DNA from: an uncultured Clostridia bacterium | GTDB lineage: Bacteria; Bacillota; Clostridia; Oscillospirales; Oscillospiraceae | Assembly (NCBI GenBank): GCA_937893605.1 | Contig: CALBGG010000088.1 | Location: 25,234-89,233 of the forward strand | DNA: 64,000 nt | Direction: 5' to 3' | In this document: piece by piece, positions 35,948 through 46,577 of the stretch | How the letters are laid out: each line of letters starts with the position of its first letter | Position numbering within the stretch: the stretch's first letter is position 1 | Notes under the pieces: model-generated | Databases searched by the model: none | Told to the model about the DNA's origin: nothing | What the model saw: only the letters and a program-made list of their open reading frames with translations | Program-made: the position numbers and the translations under genes

Positions 35948-36855
35948 TGAGCATTCCTCTTTTTGACTGTCATTGCGATACGGCAACTCATGCGCGCGAA
36001 CGCGGTGAGCTGCTGAGGCAAAACAGCATGCAGCTTGATTTTGAGCGCCTGGCGCAGTATTCTCCGGCAGGGCAGGTATTTGCCGTCTGTGCCGTTGATG
36101 ACCCCGAACCTGTAAAATTTGCTGATAGCTCTATCTCATATTTTCTTAAGCAGATAGAAGAAAATTCAGACATAGTCAAACTGTGTCTGAATTTTCAGGA
36201 TATTCTGTCTGCCGAAAACGAGGGCAGGATCGTAGCGCTGCTGTCAATAGAGGGTGCAGAGCAGATCACCGATATAGACGCTGCATACAGTCAGGGCGTG
36301 CGCATCGTACATATGACATGGAACCATGATAATGCGCTGTGCGGCGCAGCCATGGGCAGCGGCTCAGGGCTGACTGACGCTGGAAAAGCCTTTGTTTTGC
36401 GTGCGCAGGAGCTTGGCATAATGCTCGACATGTCGCATATATCCGAGCGGGGCTTTTGGGATACACTCGGCATAAGCACACGCCCTGTGATAGCAGGGCA
36501 CTCCAACTCAAAATCCATCTGCGATGTACCTCGAAATTTGACGGATGAGCAGTTTACGGCTCTTGCCCGGCAGGGCGGTGGGGCAGGCATCAACCTTTAT
36601 CCCGAGTTTCTCGGCCTCGGGCGCGATATCGACGCTGTTTTTGCTCACATTGAGCATTTCATGGCGCTCGGCGGCGAAAAAGCCGTATTTCTCGGCTGTG
36701 ATCTTGACGGTATAGAGCAGACGCCGAGCGGCATAAGCGGCGTGCAGGATATCGGCAAAATATACGAAACGCTGCTCAGACACAATTACTCAGAGCAGCT
36801 TGCTCAGGATATCTTCCGCAACAATATTCTCAGGGTAATGGAGAGAACGCTGTGA
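35944..36855 (+). CDS. Membrane dipeptidase family (M19) peptidase
   Basis: Zinc dipeptidase of the renal dipeptidase family, probably cleaving dipeptides in the cytosol. Metal ligands are suggested by FDCHCDTA at the start, SIEGAE, and AGHSNSKSICDVPRNLTDEQ, with LGCDLDGIE late. 303 aa, near the usual 310-330. No signal peptide. Start at ATG 35944 or the adjacent ATG 35947, overlapping the rnjA stop. Stop overlaps the next gene (GTGA). Confidence 0.9.
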   Translation: MMSIPLFDCHCDTATHARERGELLRQNSMQLDFERLAQYSPAGQVFAVCAVDDPEPVKFADSSISYFLKQIEENSDIVKLCLNFQDILSAENEGRIVALLSIEGAEQITDIDAAYSQGVRIVHMTWNHDNALCGAAMGSGSGLTDAGKAFVLRAQELGIMLDMSHISERGFWDTLGISTRPVIAGHSNSKSICDVPRNLTDEQFTALARQGGGAGINLYPEFLGLGRDIDAVFAHIEHFMALGGEKAVFLGCDLDGIEQTPSGISGVQDIGKIYETLLRHNYSEQLAQDIFRNNILRVMERTL

Positions 36856-37184
36856 ACATTCAGATCTTCGGCAAAAGTAAATGCTTCGATACGAAAAAAG
36901 CCGAGCGTTATTTCAAAGAACGCAGAATCAAATATCAGTTTGTCGATATAATGAAATTCGGAATGAGCAGGGGAGAGCTCAACTCCGTCAAAAATGCCGT
37001 CGGTCTTGACAATATGATTAATAAGGACGACGTCGATTACCCTCTCGTGCAATATCTTGCGTCGAATGATGCGAAGCTTGAAAAGCTTTTCGAATGCCCA
37101 TGGCTTATCAAAACGCCAATTGTCCGCAACGGGAAGCAGGCCACGGTCGGATATGCTCCCGATGTTTGGGCAAAGTGGGATTAA
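36852..37184 (+). CDS. ArsC/Spx family thioredoxin-fold protein
   Basis: A 110-aa thioredoxin-fold protein of the ArsC/YffB/Spx superfamily. The active-site region reads GKSKCFDTKKAERYF with a single cysteine, as in YffB-type members, and TPIVRNGKQATVGY matches the conserved cis-proline loop. A role as glutathione- or thiol-dependent reductase, or as a Spx-like regulator, cannot be told apart by eye; lack of a CxxC argues against classical Spx. GTG 36852 start overlaps the dipeptidase stop. Confidence 0.85.
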   Translation: MNIQIFGKSKCFDTKKAERYFKERRIKYQFVDIMKFGMSRGELNSVKNAVGLDNMINKDDVDYPLVQYLASNDAKLEKLFECPWLIKTPIVRNGKQATVGYAPDVWAKWD

Positions 37185-37217
37185 ACATCAGGTGGCATCC
37201 GATATGCTTAAGCAAAG

Positions 37218-37245
37218 AAAAAACCGCCTGACACGGCGGTTTTTT
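37218..37245. terminator. Bidirectional terminator between the ArsC-like gene and rnpB
   Basis: AAAAAACCGCC (37218-37228) pairs with GGCGGTTTTTT (37235-37245) around TGACAC. The A-run on one side and T-run on the other allow it to end both the + strand operon and the minus strand rnpB transcript, which meet here. Confidence 0.9.
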
Positions 37246-37256
37246 CTATATTGAAA

Positions 37257-37597
37257 CGAGTGAGTCTGTAAGCCGGGTTCTGTCTTAAACGACCATCTAT
37301 CTAATCCTGCAGTTGCCGGCAGGCTCAAGCCGCCTCCCGAGGACGATCGGGCAAATCATATGTCCTCCCACGGCGTTGCTCCGGATAGAGTTTACAGCGT
37401 CAACATGTCTCCATGCGACGAGTGAGCTCTTACCTCACTTTTCCACCCTTACCGATCTCTCGGCGGTATATTTCTGTTGCACTTGTCCGAGGGTCACCCC
37501 TGGCGGGCGTTACCCGCTATCCTTGCCCTGTGGAGCCCGGACTTTCCTCATGTGCTTCCTTTCGGAATGCACCCGCGGTCGTTCGGCTCACTCAGTT
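37257..37597 (-). ncRNA. rnpB: RNase P RNA, bacterial class A
   Basis: Catalytic RNA of RNase P, which matures tRNA 5' ends. On the minus strand the P4 core GAGGAAAGTCCGGGCTCC (37531-37548) and the 3' signature ACAGAACCCGGCTTA are present. P1 forms between GAGTGAG at the 5' end (37587-37593) and CTCACTC at the 3' end (37258-37264). Length about 340 nt fits class A. It has its own promoter at 37602-37630 and ends before the terminator at 37218-37245. Ends are estimated to a few bases. Open frames across it on the + strand are spurious. Confidence 0.95.
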
Positions 37598-37601
37598 AAG
37601 T

Positions 37602-37630
37602 ATTTTAATCATTTCAATGTCGCAAGTCAA
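37602..37630 (-). promoter_or_regulatory. rnpB promoter
   Basis: On the minus strand TTGACT (37630-37625), 17 bp, TAAAAT (37607-37602). The start would fall near 37595, agreeing with the 5' end of RNase P RNA. Confidence 0.82.
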
Positions 37631-37640
37631 TAGAATTTTC

Positions 37641-37669
37641 TTGTCTTTATACGTCTAAAGCCGTATAAT
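37641..37669 (+). promoter_or_regulatory. murD promoter
   Basis: TTGTCT (37641-37646), 17 bp, TATAAT (37664-37669). It lies 10 bp from the rnpB promoter and points the other way. The murD leader would be about 30 nt with GGAGG at 37693-37697. Confidence 0.75.
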
Positions 37670-37705
37670 ATTTAAGTTAACGGGAGTTAATTGGAGGCTA
37701 TTATC

Positions 37706-39082
37706 ATGACTTTGAATAAATATATTGACAGCATTAGGCACAAACGTATAGGCGTTATCGGTATCGGAGTGAGTAACACACCTCTTATTAAAAAGCTGCT
37801 TGGCGCAGGCTGCGATGTAACAGCCTGCGATAAACGCACAGCCGAGCAGCTCGGGGATGAGTTTGATGCTCTTTCGCAGCTCGGCGCAAAGCTCTGCCTC
37901 GGTGATAATTATCTCGAGCATCTTGACTTTGAGCTCATTTTCAGAACACCCGGTCTTATGCCGTTTGACGAGCATCTTCAGTCTGCTGTAAGCCGCGGAG
38001 CGGAGCTCACCTCCGAAATGGAGCTTTTCATGAAGCTTTGCCCGTGCAGGATTTTTGCCGTAACGGGCAGCGACGGCAAAACTACCACCACAACAATAAT
38101 ATCCGAGCTTCTGAAGGCTCAGGGGTATACCGTTCACCTCGGCGGAAACATCGGCCGGCCGCTCCTGTGCGATGTCGATGATATGGGCAAAGACGATGCT
38201 GCGGTACTTGAGCTGAGCTCATTCCAGCTGCACAGCATGGTCTGCAAGCCGAATGTCGCCGTGATAACGAACATCTCACCAAATCACCTTGATAAACATA
38301 AGGATTATCAGGATTATATCGATGCTAAAAGCTCGATATTCGCATATCAGGATGAAAATGACAGGCTTGTTCTCAACCACGAGAATGAATTTTCTCCGTA
38401 CTATGCCGAAAAAGCAAAATCCGATATAGCATATTTCAGCCGCGCCGTCAAGCCCGAAAACGGCGTATACTGCGCAGACGGTAAGATATATCGCGTACAT
38501 GGAGGTAAGTCTGAAGTTATCATGTCCGCCGATGATATAAAGCTTCCCGGAACGCACAATCTCGAAAACTATATGGCCGCTTTTGCAGCGACAGACGGCT
38601 ATGTCGGCGATGACATATGTATAGCTGTCGCAAAAAGCTTTGCCGGGGTCGAGCATCGCCTCGAGCTGGTTAGAGTTCTGAACGGAGTTACCTTTATTAA
38701 CGATTCTATAGGCACAAGCCCGACACGCACTGCTGCCGGTCTGCATGCACTTAAAACAAAGCCGATACTTATTGCCGGCGGCTATGATAAGCACATACCT
38801 TTTGACGAGCTTGGCGACGAGATATGCCTGCACGTTAAAAAGCTGTATCTGACAGGCGCAACTACGGAAAAAATATATAATGCCGTCATTAGCTCAAAAT
38901 ATTATGACGGAGCTTTGCCGATAGAGAAGATAGATGACTTTAAGACTGCCGTACTTGCCGCCGCCGAAGGCGCGCAGGAGGGAGATGTAGTTCTTCTTTC
39001 TCCGGCATGTGCCGCTTTCGATAAATTCAAAAACTTCATGGAGCGCGGCAAATACTTCAAACAGATAGTTATGGAGCTTTAA
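37706..39082 (+). CDS. murD: UDP-N-acetylmuramoyl-L-alanine--D-glutamate ligase
   Basis: Adds D-glutamate to UDP-MurNAc-L-Ala in peptidoglycan synthesis. Rossmann start IGVIGIGVSN, ATP-binding GSDGKTTTT (121-129), TNISPNHLDKH, and the C-terminal DSIGTSPTRTAAGLHAL plus AGGYDKHIPF mark it as MurD rather than another Mur ligase. ATG 37706 has GGAGG 8 bp upstream; TTG 37691 would place that site inside the gene. 458 aa, normal. No other mur gene is adjacent. Confidence 0.95.
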   Translation: MTLNKYIDSIRHKRIGVIGIGVSNTPLIKKLLGAGCDVTACDKRTAEQLGDEFDALSQLGAKLCLGDNYLEHLDFELIFRTPGLMPFDEHLQSAVSRGAELTSEMELFMKLCPCRIFAVTGSDGKTTTTTIISELLKAQGYTVHLGGNIGRPLLCDVDDMGKDDAAVLELSSFQLHSMVCKPNVAVITNISPNHLDKHKDYQDYIDAKSSIFAYQDENDRLVLNHENEFSPYYAEKAKSDIAYFSRAVKPENGVYCADGKIYRVHGGKSEVIMSADDIKLPGTHNLENYMAAFAATDGYVGDDICIAVAKSFAGVEHRLELVRVLNGVTFINDSIGTSPTRTAAGLHALKTKPILIAGGYDKHIPFDELGDEICLHVKKLYLTGATTEKIYNAVISSKYYDGALPIEKIDDFKTAVLAAAEGAQEGDVVLLSPACAAFDKFKNFMERGKYFKQIVMEL

Positions 39083-39084
39083 AA

Positions 39085-40332
39085 ATGAATGTAAACGATA
39101 TAAAACCCGAAGTATACGAGCTTGCGCATCAGGCGGAGGCTGAAATCAGACCGCAGTTTGAGCGCATAGACCGTATCGCTATGCTGAACACCCGCAAGGT
39201 CATGACCGCTTTTCAGGATAACAGGGTTTCCGATTCGTGCTTTGCGGGAACAAGTGGCTATGGTTATGATGACCTTGGCAGGGAAGTGCTCGATAAGGTC
39301 TATGCTCAGGTGTTCTGCACGGAAGCAGCGCTTGTCCGCATAGGCTTCGTAAACGGAACACACGCACTCTCGGCTGCACTTTTTGCAATGCTCAAGCCCG
39401 GCGATACTCTGCTTTCGGTGACAGGGCTTCCTTATGATACACTCAGAAACGCCATCGGCATCGAAGGCAACTGCCACGGCTCGCTTAAGTTCTACGGCAT
39501 AAACTACAAGCAGGTCGATCTCAAAAACAGTGAGCCGGATATTGAAGCTATAAAAGCCGCGCTTTCGGATAAATCGGTTGCCGCCGTGCTCATTCAGCGT
39601 TCAAGAGGCTATGAAAACCGTAAGGCTTTCTCGGCAGAGGAGATAGGCGATATATGCGCAGCTGTCAAGAGCGTCTCTCCGAATGTCACAGTCATGGTAG
39701 ACAACTGCTACGGCGAGTTCACCGGCGAGCACGAGCCCACGGAGTTCGGTGTCGATCTCATGGCAGGCTCTCTTATTAAAAACCCCGGCGGCGGCCTCGC
39801 CCCGACCGGCGGCTACATAGTCGGCAGGAAAGAGCTTGTCGAAAATGCGGCCATGCGGCTCACAACACCCGGCATCGGAGGCGAATGCGGCGCTACGCTC
39901 GGCAATAACCGTCTGCTGTTCCAGGGACTTTTCATGGCGCCTCACATTGTTGCGCAGGCTATAAAGACTATGACCTTCTGCTCGGCAATGATGAAAAATA
40001 TAGGCTTTGAATCGTCACCGACGCCTGAAGAGCATCGCAATGATATAATCCAGATGGTGGCTCTGAAAAATGCGGAAAATATGAAGAAATTCTGCCGGGG
40101 AGTCCAAGCCGGCGCACCTGTGGATTCATATGTAACCCCGGAGCCGTGTCAGATGCCGGGATACAATGTTCCCGTTATCATGGCAGCCGGAGCATTCGTT
40201 CAGGGCTCGTCGATCGAGCTTTCCGCCGACGGTCCGATGCGTGAGCCGTACACTCTGTACGTTCAGGGAGGCATAACATATGAATCCGGTAAGCTCGGAA
40301 TAATGATGGCGGTAAATGAAATGCTCAGCTGA
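39085..40332 (+). CDS. YnbB-type PLP-dependent enzyme (methionine gamma-lyase/aluminium resistance family)
   Basis: PLP enzyme related to cystathionine gamma-synthase/methionine gamma-lyase, annotated in Firmicutes as aluminium resistance protein or YnbB. Key stretches: GYGYDDLGREVLDKVYAQVF, FVNGTHALSAALFAML, VDNCYGEF and the probable Schiff-base region AGSLIKNPGGGLAPTGGYIVG. 415 aa, typical. The substrate has not been established for the family as far as I know. Starts 2 bp after murD, with no strong site visible. Confidence 0.88.
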   Translation: MNVNDIKPEVYELAHQAEAEIRPQFERIDRIAMLNTRKVMTAFQDNRVSDSCFAGTSGYGYDDLGREVLDKVYAQVFCTEAALVRIGFVNGTHALSAALFAMLKPGDTLLSVTGLPYDTLRNAIGIEGNCHGSLKFYGINYKQVDLKNSEPDIEAIKAALSDKSVAAVLIQRSRGYENRKAFSAEEIGDICAAVKSVSPNVTVMVDNCYGEFTGEHEPTEFGVDLMAGSLIKNPGGGLAPTGGYIVGRKELVENAAMRLTTPGIGGECGATLGNNRLLFQGLFMAPHIVAQAIKTMTFCSAMMKNIGFESSPTPEEHRNDIIQMVALKNAENMKKFCRGVQAGAPVDSYVTPEPCQMPGYNVPVIMAAGAFVQGSSIELSADGPMREPYTLYVQGGITYESGKLGIMMAVNEMLS

Positions 40333-40362
40333 AAATGAGCATATAATACATGGGGTGGTCTC

Positions 40363-43001
<2,639 letters not shown>

Positions 43002-43005
43002 GATG

Positions 43006-43038
43006 ACGCGCCGTCGTAATGACGGCGCGTTTATATTT
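43006..43038 (+). terminator. Intrinsic terminator of ligA
   Basis: ACGCGCCGTC (43006-43015) pairs perfectly with GACGGCGCGT (43021-43030) around GTAAT, followed by TTATATTT. It separates ligA from the cotJ unit. Confidence 0.82.
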
Positions 43039-43067
43039 AACAAATACGCATGCTCCTCCATATAATA
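43039..43067 (+). promoter_or_regulatory. Sporulation-type (sigma-K or sigma-E) promoter of the cotJ genes
   Basis: CATATAATA (43059-43067) fits the sigma-K -10 pattern CATAnnnTA exactly and the sigma-E pattern CATACAAT with one mismatch. AACA (43039-43042), 16 bp upstream, fits the short sigma-K -35. cotJ genes are mother cell genes (sigma-E in Bacillus). The start would leave a leader of about 20 nt with GGAGG. Confidence 0.5.
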
Positions 43068-43090
43068 GTTTGAAAAGGAGGACTGCACCA

Positions 43091-43534
43091 ATGGATGAAA
43101 ACAAAAACTGTGGCTGCAAGGAGGGCATTCTCCCGTCATGCGCGCCGCTTGCAATGGCTTATGTACCGATGCAGCAATCGATTAAGCCGATATACGGTAA
43201 TGGCGAGGCGCTCAGCCGCGGAACTCTGTTTCCGGGACTCGACCTGCCTTTTATGAATATGGTCAACACCGGAGATCTGACCGGTACGCCCCTGGGTGAG
43301 GTAATGGCACTTGACTTTGTTGCCCATGAGCTGGCACTATATCTTGACACTCACAGTGATGACGATGAAGCCTTTAATTTATATAAAAATATTCTCAGCC
43401 TGTCCAAAACCGTAAAAGAAAAATACGTTAAGCTTTATGGTCCTCTGACACAGCAGGATCTGAGCCAGTCACAAAACTACACCTGGCTAAAGAACCCGTG
43501 GCCTTGGGATTATTGCGCTAAGAAGGAGGGCTGA
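43091..43534 (+). CDS. CotJA-CotJB fusion spore coat protein
   Basis: One 147-aa frame carries both small CotJ proteins. Residues about 18-54 match CotJA (APLAMAYVPMQQ, IYGNGEALSRGTLFPGLDLPF) and about 66-142 match CotJB (LDFVAHELALYLDTH, LYGPLTQQDL, NPWPWDYC). In Bacillus these are separate 82- and 87-aa proteins. The N-terminus is cysteine-rich (NCGCK, SC). ATG 43091 has AAAGGAGG upstream. The gene ends 2 bp before cotJC, keeping the A-B-C order. CotJ proteins assemble in the inner coat with CotJC. The domain matches are by eye but strong. Confidence 0.88.
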   Translation: MDENKNCGCKEGILPSCAPLAMAYVPMQQSIKPIYGNGEALSRGTLFPGLDLPFMNMVNTGDLTGTPLGEVMALDFVAHELALYLDTHSDDDEAFNLYKNILSLSKTVKEKYVKLYGPLTQQDLSQSQNYTWLKNPWPWDYCAKKEG

Positions 43535-43536
43535 GC

Positions 43537-44130
43537 GTGTTTATTTATCAAAAAAAGCTGCAATACCCCGTAAAAATAGCTAACCCCAATCCGGCGCTCG
43601 CAAAATTTATTTTGACGCAATACGGCGGGCCGGACGGCGAACTCGGGGCATCTTTAAGATATTTAAGCCAGCGATACAGCATGCCATACCCAGAGCTCAA
43701 GGGTCTGCTCACGGATATCGGTACAGAGGAGCTCGGTCACCTTGAGATGGTAGCAACTATAGTCCACCAGCTCACTCGAAAAATGACCCCCGAAGAGATC
43801 AAAAAGGCTGGCTTTGAGGCATATTTTGTTGATCACACTGCCGGCGTTTATCCTCAGTTTGCTTCAGGTACGCCGTGGACTGCGGCTACGATGCAGGTAA
43901 ACGGAGATGTTATAACCGATCTCAGTGAGGATATGGCCGCAGAGCAGAAGGCAAGAACCACCTATGACAATATTCTAAGACTTTCCGACGATCCTGATGT
44001 TAACGATGTAATCAAATTCCTGCGTGAGAGGGAAGTCGTTCACTATCAGCGTTTCGGCGAAGGGCTTAGAAAAGCGATCGAGAAAATGGACTCCAAGAAC
44101 TTTTACGCCGTAAATCCCGCATTTGACTGA
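43537..44130 (+). CDS. cotJC: Spore coat protein CotJC, manganese catalase family
   Basis: Di-manganese catalase-type spore coat protein. Ferritin-like four-helix fold with carboxylate/His ligands in GGPDGELGASLRYLSQ, TEELGHLEMVATIVHQL and REREVVHYQRFGEGL. 197 aa, normal for CotJC (189 in Bacillus). Start GTG 43537 with GGAGGG 7-8 bp upstream. Follows the CotJA-CotJB fusion gene and ends before a bidirectional terminator. Confidence 0.94.
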   Translation: MFIYQKKLQYPVKIANPNPALAKFILTQYGGPDGELGASLRYLSQRYSMPYPELKGLLTDIGTEELGHLEMVATIVHQLTRKMTPEEIKKAGFEAYFVDHTAGVYPQFASGTPWTAATMQVNGDVITDLSEDMAAEQKARTTYDNILRLSDDPDVNDVIKFLREREVVHYQRFGEGLRKAIEKMDSKNFYAVNPAFD

Positions 44131-44131
44131 A

Positions 44132-44160
44132 AAAATTCCCCGCTCGCAGCGGGGAATTTT
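44132..44160. terminator. Bidirectional terminator between cotJC and pfp
   Basis: AAAATTCCCCGCT (44132-44144) pairs perfectly with AGCGGGGAATTTT (44148-44160) around CGC. The two genes converge on it, from cotJC on the + strand and pfp on the minus strand. Confidence 0.9.
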
Positions 44161-44206
44161 AATTATTATAATATATATATTATATACCTAACCTAATTAA
44201 CGTCTG

Positions 44207-45493
44207 TCACTCCGCCAATGCTTCCTCGCGCACTTTTGCTCTGACCTTTTTAAGGCGAGCATAGCGGGGGAGGGAATTACTGCGTGGTATTTTCGGTTCT
44301 CCCTGAATAAGCGGGAGTACGTAGTTTATAAATTCATTAGTAACATAGTTGCCATCTTCGGTTATCCACTCGAGAGGAACCTTTTTTTCGTAGTTTGCAA
44401 CACTGTTGAGCGACAGCAGTACAGGCTTGCAGGAATACAGCCCCAGATTATCCTCGCGTTCGAGCGCGACCATTTGCCCCGTAGCGCCGCCGACTGCAGC
44501 TTCGACTGCGTATTTGCCAACGCGATAGGCTTCCTCAACGTCCACTGCAGAAGCTATGTGAGCCGCGCTGCGCTGTAGAAGGCTGAGCTCAATACCTCGA
44601 ACTTTTTTAAGATTGAGTCGTTCTTTAAGATAGTTTGCAAGCTTTACTGCCAATCCGCCAAGCTGAGCGTGACCAAAACCGTCAGTTCCGGACGCTTTTG
44701 CCTCAGATACAAACGATCCGTCGGCGTAGTGAAGTCCTTCGGATACGGCAACGAGAACATTTCGCTTCTGCTTCATGATTTTCAGAACGTCATCGGTGAA
44801 CTGGTCAAGATCAAAGTCTCGCTCCGGCAGGTAAATAAGATCGGGTCCGCAGCCGTTTCCATACTCCGTCGCAAGCGCCGCTGAGGCTGTCAGCCAACCG
44901 GCATGACGTCCCATTATCTCGATGACTGTGACCATATCGGCATTATAAACGTCTGTATCCTTTCCGATCTCCATGCAGGAGGTGGCAATAAACTTTGCGG
45001 CGCTGCCGAATCCGGGGCAATGATCAGTTCCGAAAAGGTCATTATCTATAGTTTTCGGTACGCCCATAACACGGCAGTCATATCCGACCTTCTCCATGTA
45101 TCTGCTTATCTTATTGCAGGTATCCATGGAATCGTTGCCGCCGTTATAGAAAAAGTACCTGACATTGTACTTTTTAAATATCTCAAGTATTCTTTTATAG
45201 TCGCTGTCATCAACGTCAGGATTCGCCATCTTGTATCTGCACGATCCCAGCTCAGATGACGGCGTATTAAGCAGGAGTTTGAGTTCGTAATCATCTTCTT
45301 CACCCATATCATAGAGTTCATCGTTAAGTACACCCTGAATGCCATACGCAGCACCGTATACATCGGTTATGACGTCACTGTCAAGTGCCGTTCTAATAAC
45401 TCCGTATGCGCTTGCGTTGATAACTGCCGTAGGTCCACCAGATTGGCCGAAAATACACGCGCCAATCAGCGGCGGGTCAAAAAAATTATCCAA
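44207..45493 (-). CDS. pfp: Phosphofructokinase, probably pyrophosphate-dependent
   Basis: Phosphorylates fructose 6-phosphate at position 1, the committed glycolytic step. GQSGGPTAVINAS, GGNDSMDTCNKIS and MGVPKTIDND are the phosphate-donor and substrate motifs. ATP enzymes have Gly where the PKTID lysine is, so the lysine points to PPi use, which makes the reaction reversible. 428 aa fits this clade. TTG 45493 is the start, with GGAGG 7 bp upstream. Divergent from fba, the next step of the pathway. Could be annotated as plain 6-phosphofructokinase. Confidence 0.9.
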   Translation of the reverse strand: MDNFFDPPLIGACIFGQSGGPTAVINASAYGVIRTALDSDVITDVYGAAYGIQGVLNDELYDMGEEDDYELKLLLNTPSSELGSCRYKMANPDVDDSDYKRILEIFKKYNVRYFFYNGGNDSMDTCNKISRYMEKVGYDCRVMGVPKTIDNDLFGTDHCPGFGSAAKFIATSCMEIGKDTDVYNADMVTVIEIMGRHAGWLTASAALATEYGNGCGPDLIYLPERDFDLDQFTDDVLKIMKQKRNVLVAVSEGLHYADGSFVSEAKASGTDGFGHAQLGGLAVKLANYLKERLNLKKVRGIELSLLQRSAAHIASAVDVEEAYRVGKYAVEAAVGGATGQMVALEREDNLGLYSCKPVLLSLNSVANYEKKVPLEWITEDGNYVTNEFINYVLPLIQGEPKIPRSNSLPRYARLKKVRAKVREEALAE

Positions 45494-45521
45494 AACTACG
45501 CCTCCATTTACGTAATGATTA

Positions 45522-45553
45522 TTGATTATAACATGTTTTAGGTTTATAATAAA
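45522..45553. promoter_or_regulatory. Overlapping divergent promoters of fba and pfp
   Basis: + strand: TTGATT (45522-45527), 17 bp, TATAAT (45545-45550), driving fba. Minus strand: TATAAT (45530-45525) with a weak TTTATT (45553-45548) 17 bp away, driving pfp. The two promoters occupy the same 32 bp, so polymerase can probably serve only one at a time. Confidence 0.6.
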
Positions 45554-45609
45554 TATGATTTTAAAAAATATTGTGCAACATCACTATTTTTCTTACAGGA
45601 GGATCTACT

Positions 45610-46545
45610 ATGCCACTCGTAACCACAACCGAGATGTTTGAAAAAGCCTATAAGGGCGGCTACGCCATCGGCGCATTCAATGTTAATAATATGGAAATCG
45701 TGCAGGGCATCACTGAAGCCGCTGCTGATCTCAGCGCTCCGCTTATCCTTCAGGTATCCAAGGGCGCACGCGCATATGCAAACCACACCTATCTCATAAA
45801 GCTTGTTGAAGCTGCGTTAGAAGAGACCGGCCTTCCCATAGCACTCCATCTTGATCATGGAGACAGTTTTGATCTGTGTAAATCCTGCATTGACGGCGGC
45901 TTTACCTCTGTAATGATAGACGCTTCATCAAAGTCCTTCGAAGATAATATCGCGCTTACCCGTCAGGTCGTAGAGTACGCTCATGATCACGGCGTTGTCG
46001 TCGAGGCGGAGCTCGGTACGCTTGCGGGTATAGAGGATGAGGTCAATGTAAAAGCCGAGGACTCGTCCTACACCCGTCCCGAGGATGTGCAGGAATTTGT
46101 TGAGCGCACAGGCTGCGACTCGCTTGCAATAGCCATCGGCACCTCCCACGGTGCATATAAGTTCAAGCCCGGCACAAAGCCCCAGCTCAGATTTGACATT
46201 CTTGAGGATGTCGAAAGACGCCTGCCCGGATTCCCGATAGTTTTGCATGGCTCATCCTCCGTTCCTCAGGAATTTGTCAAGATGATAAATGAAAACGGCG
46301 GCAACATGCCCGGCGCCATCGGAGTTCCCGAGGATCAGCTGCGCAAGGCTGCCTCCATGGCTGTCTGCAAAATAAATATAGACTCTGATCTTCGACTCGC
46401 AATGACAGCGACGATCCGCAAATACTTCAATGAACATCCCGAGCATTTCGACCCCAGGCAGTATCTTAAGCCTGCAAGAACCGCAATAAAGGATATGGTA
46501 GCACACAAGATCAAAGACGTTCTTGGCTGCGACGGTAAGGCCTGA
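45610..46545 (+). CDS. fba: Fructose-bisphosphate aldolase, class II
   Basis: Zinc aldolase splitting fructose 1,6-bisphosphate into DHAP and glyceraldehyde 3-phosphate. Class II motifs: ALHLDHGDSF (His83 zinc ligand), VEAELGTLAG, AIAIGTSHGAYKF and LHGSSSVP. 311 aa, normal. ATG 45610 follows AGGAGG; the longer frame from 45571 is leader. Transcribed away from pfp, sharing a compact promoter region. Confidence 0.96.
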   Translation: MPLVTTTEMFEKAYKGGYAIGAFNVNNMEIVQGITEAAADLSAPLILQVSKGARAYANHTYLIKLVEAALEETGLPIALHLDHGDSFDLCKSCIDGGFTSVMIDASSKSFEDNIALTRQVVEYAHDHGVVVEAELGTLAGIEDEVNVKAEDSSYTRPEDVQEFVERTGCDSLAIAIGTSHGAYKFKPGTKPQLRFDILEDVERRLPGFPIVLHGSSSVPQEFVKMINENGGNMPGAIGVPEDQLRKAASMAVCKINIDSDLRLAMTATIRKYFNEHPEHFDPRQYLKPARTAIKDMVAHKIKDVLGCDGKA

Positions 46546-46577
46546 CACAGTTTTTGACACAGCAGGGAGGTGTTCCA

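Noticed and set aside
37313..37658. Short open frames on the + strand after the ArsC-like gene
   Set aside because: They overlie the RNase P RNA gene read in reverse, whose conserved core is certain.
46541..46562. Direct repeat TGACACAG ... TGACACAG between fba and the ATPase-like gene
   Set aside because: Only 8 bp long with 5 bp between; no sign of a transposon footprint or function.
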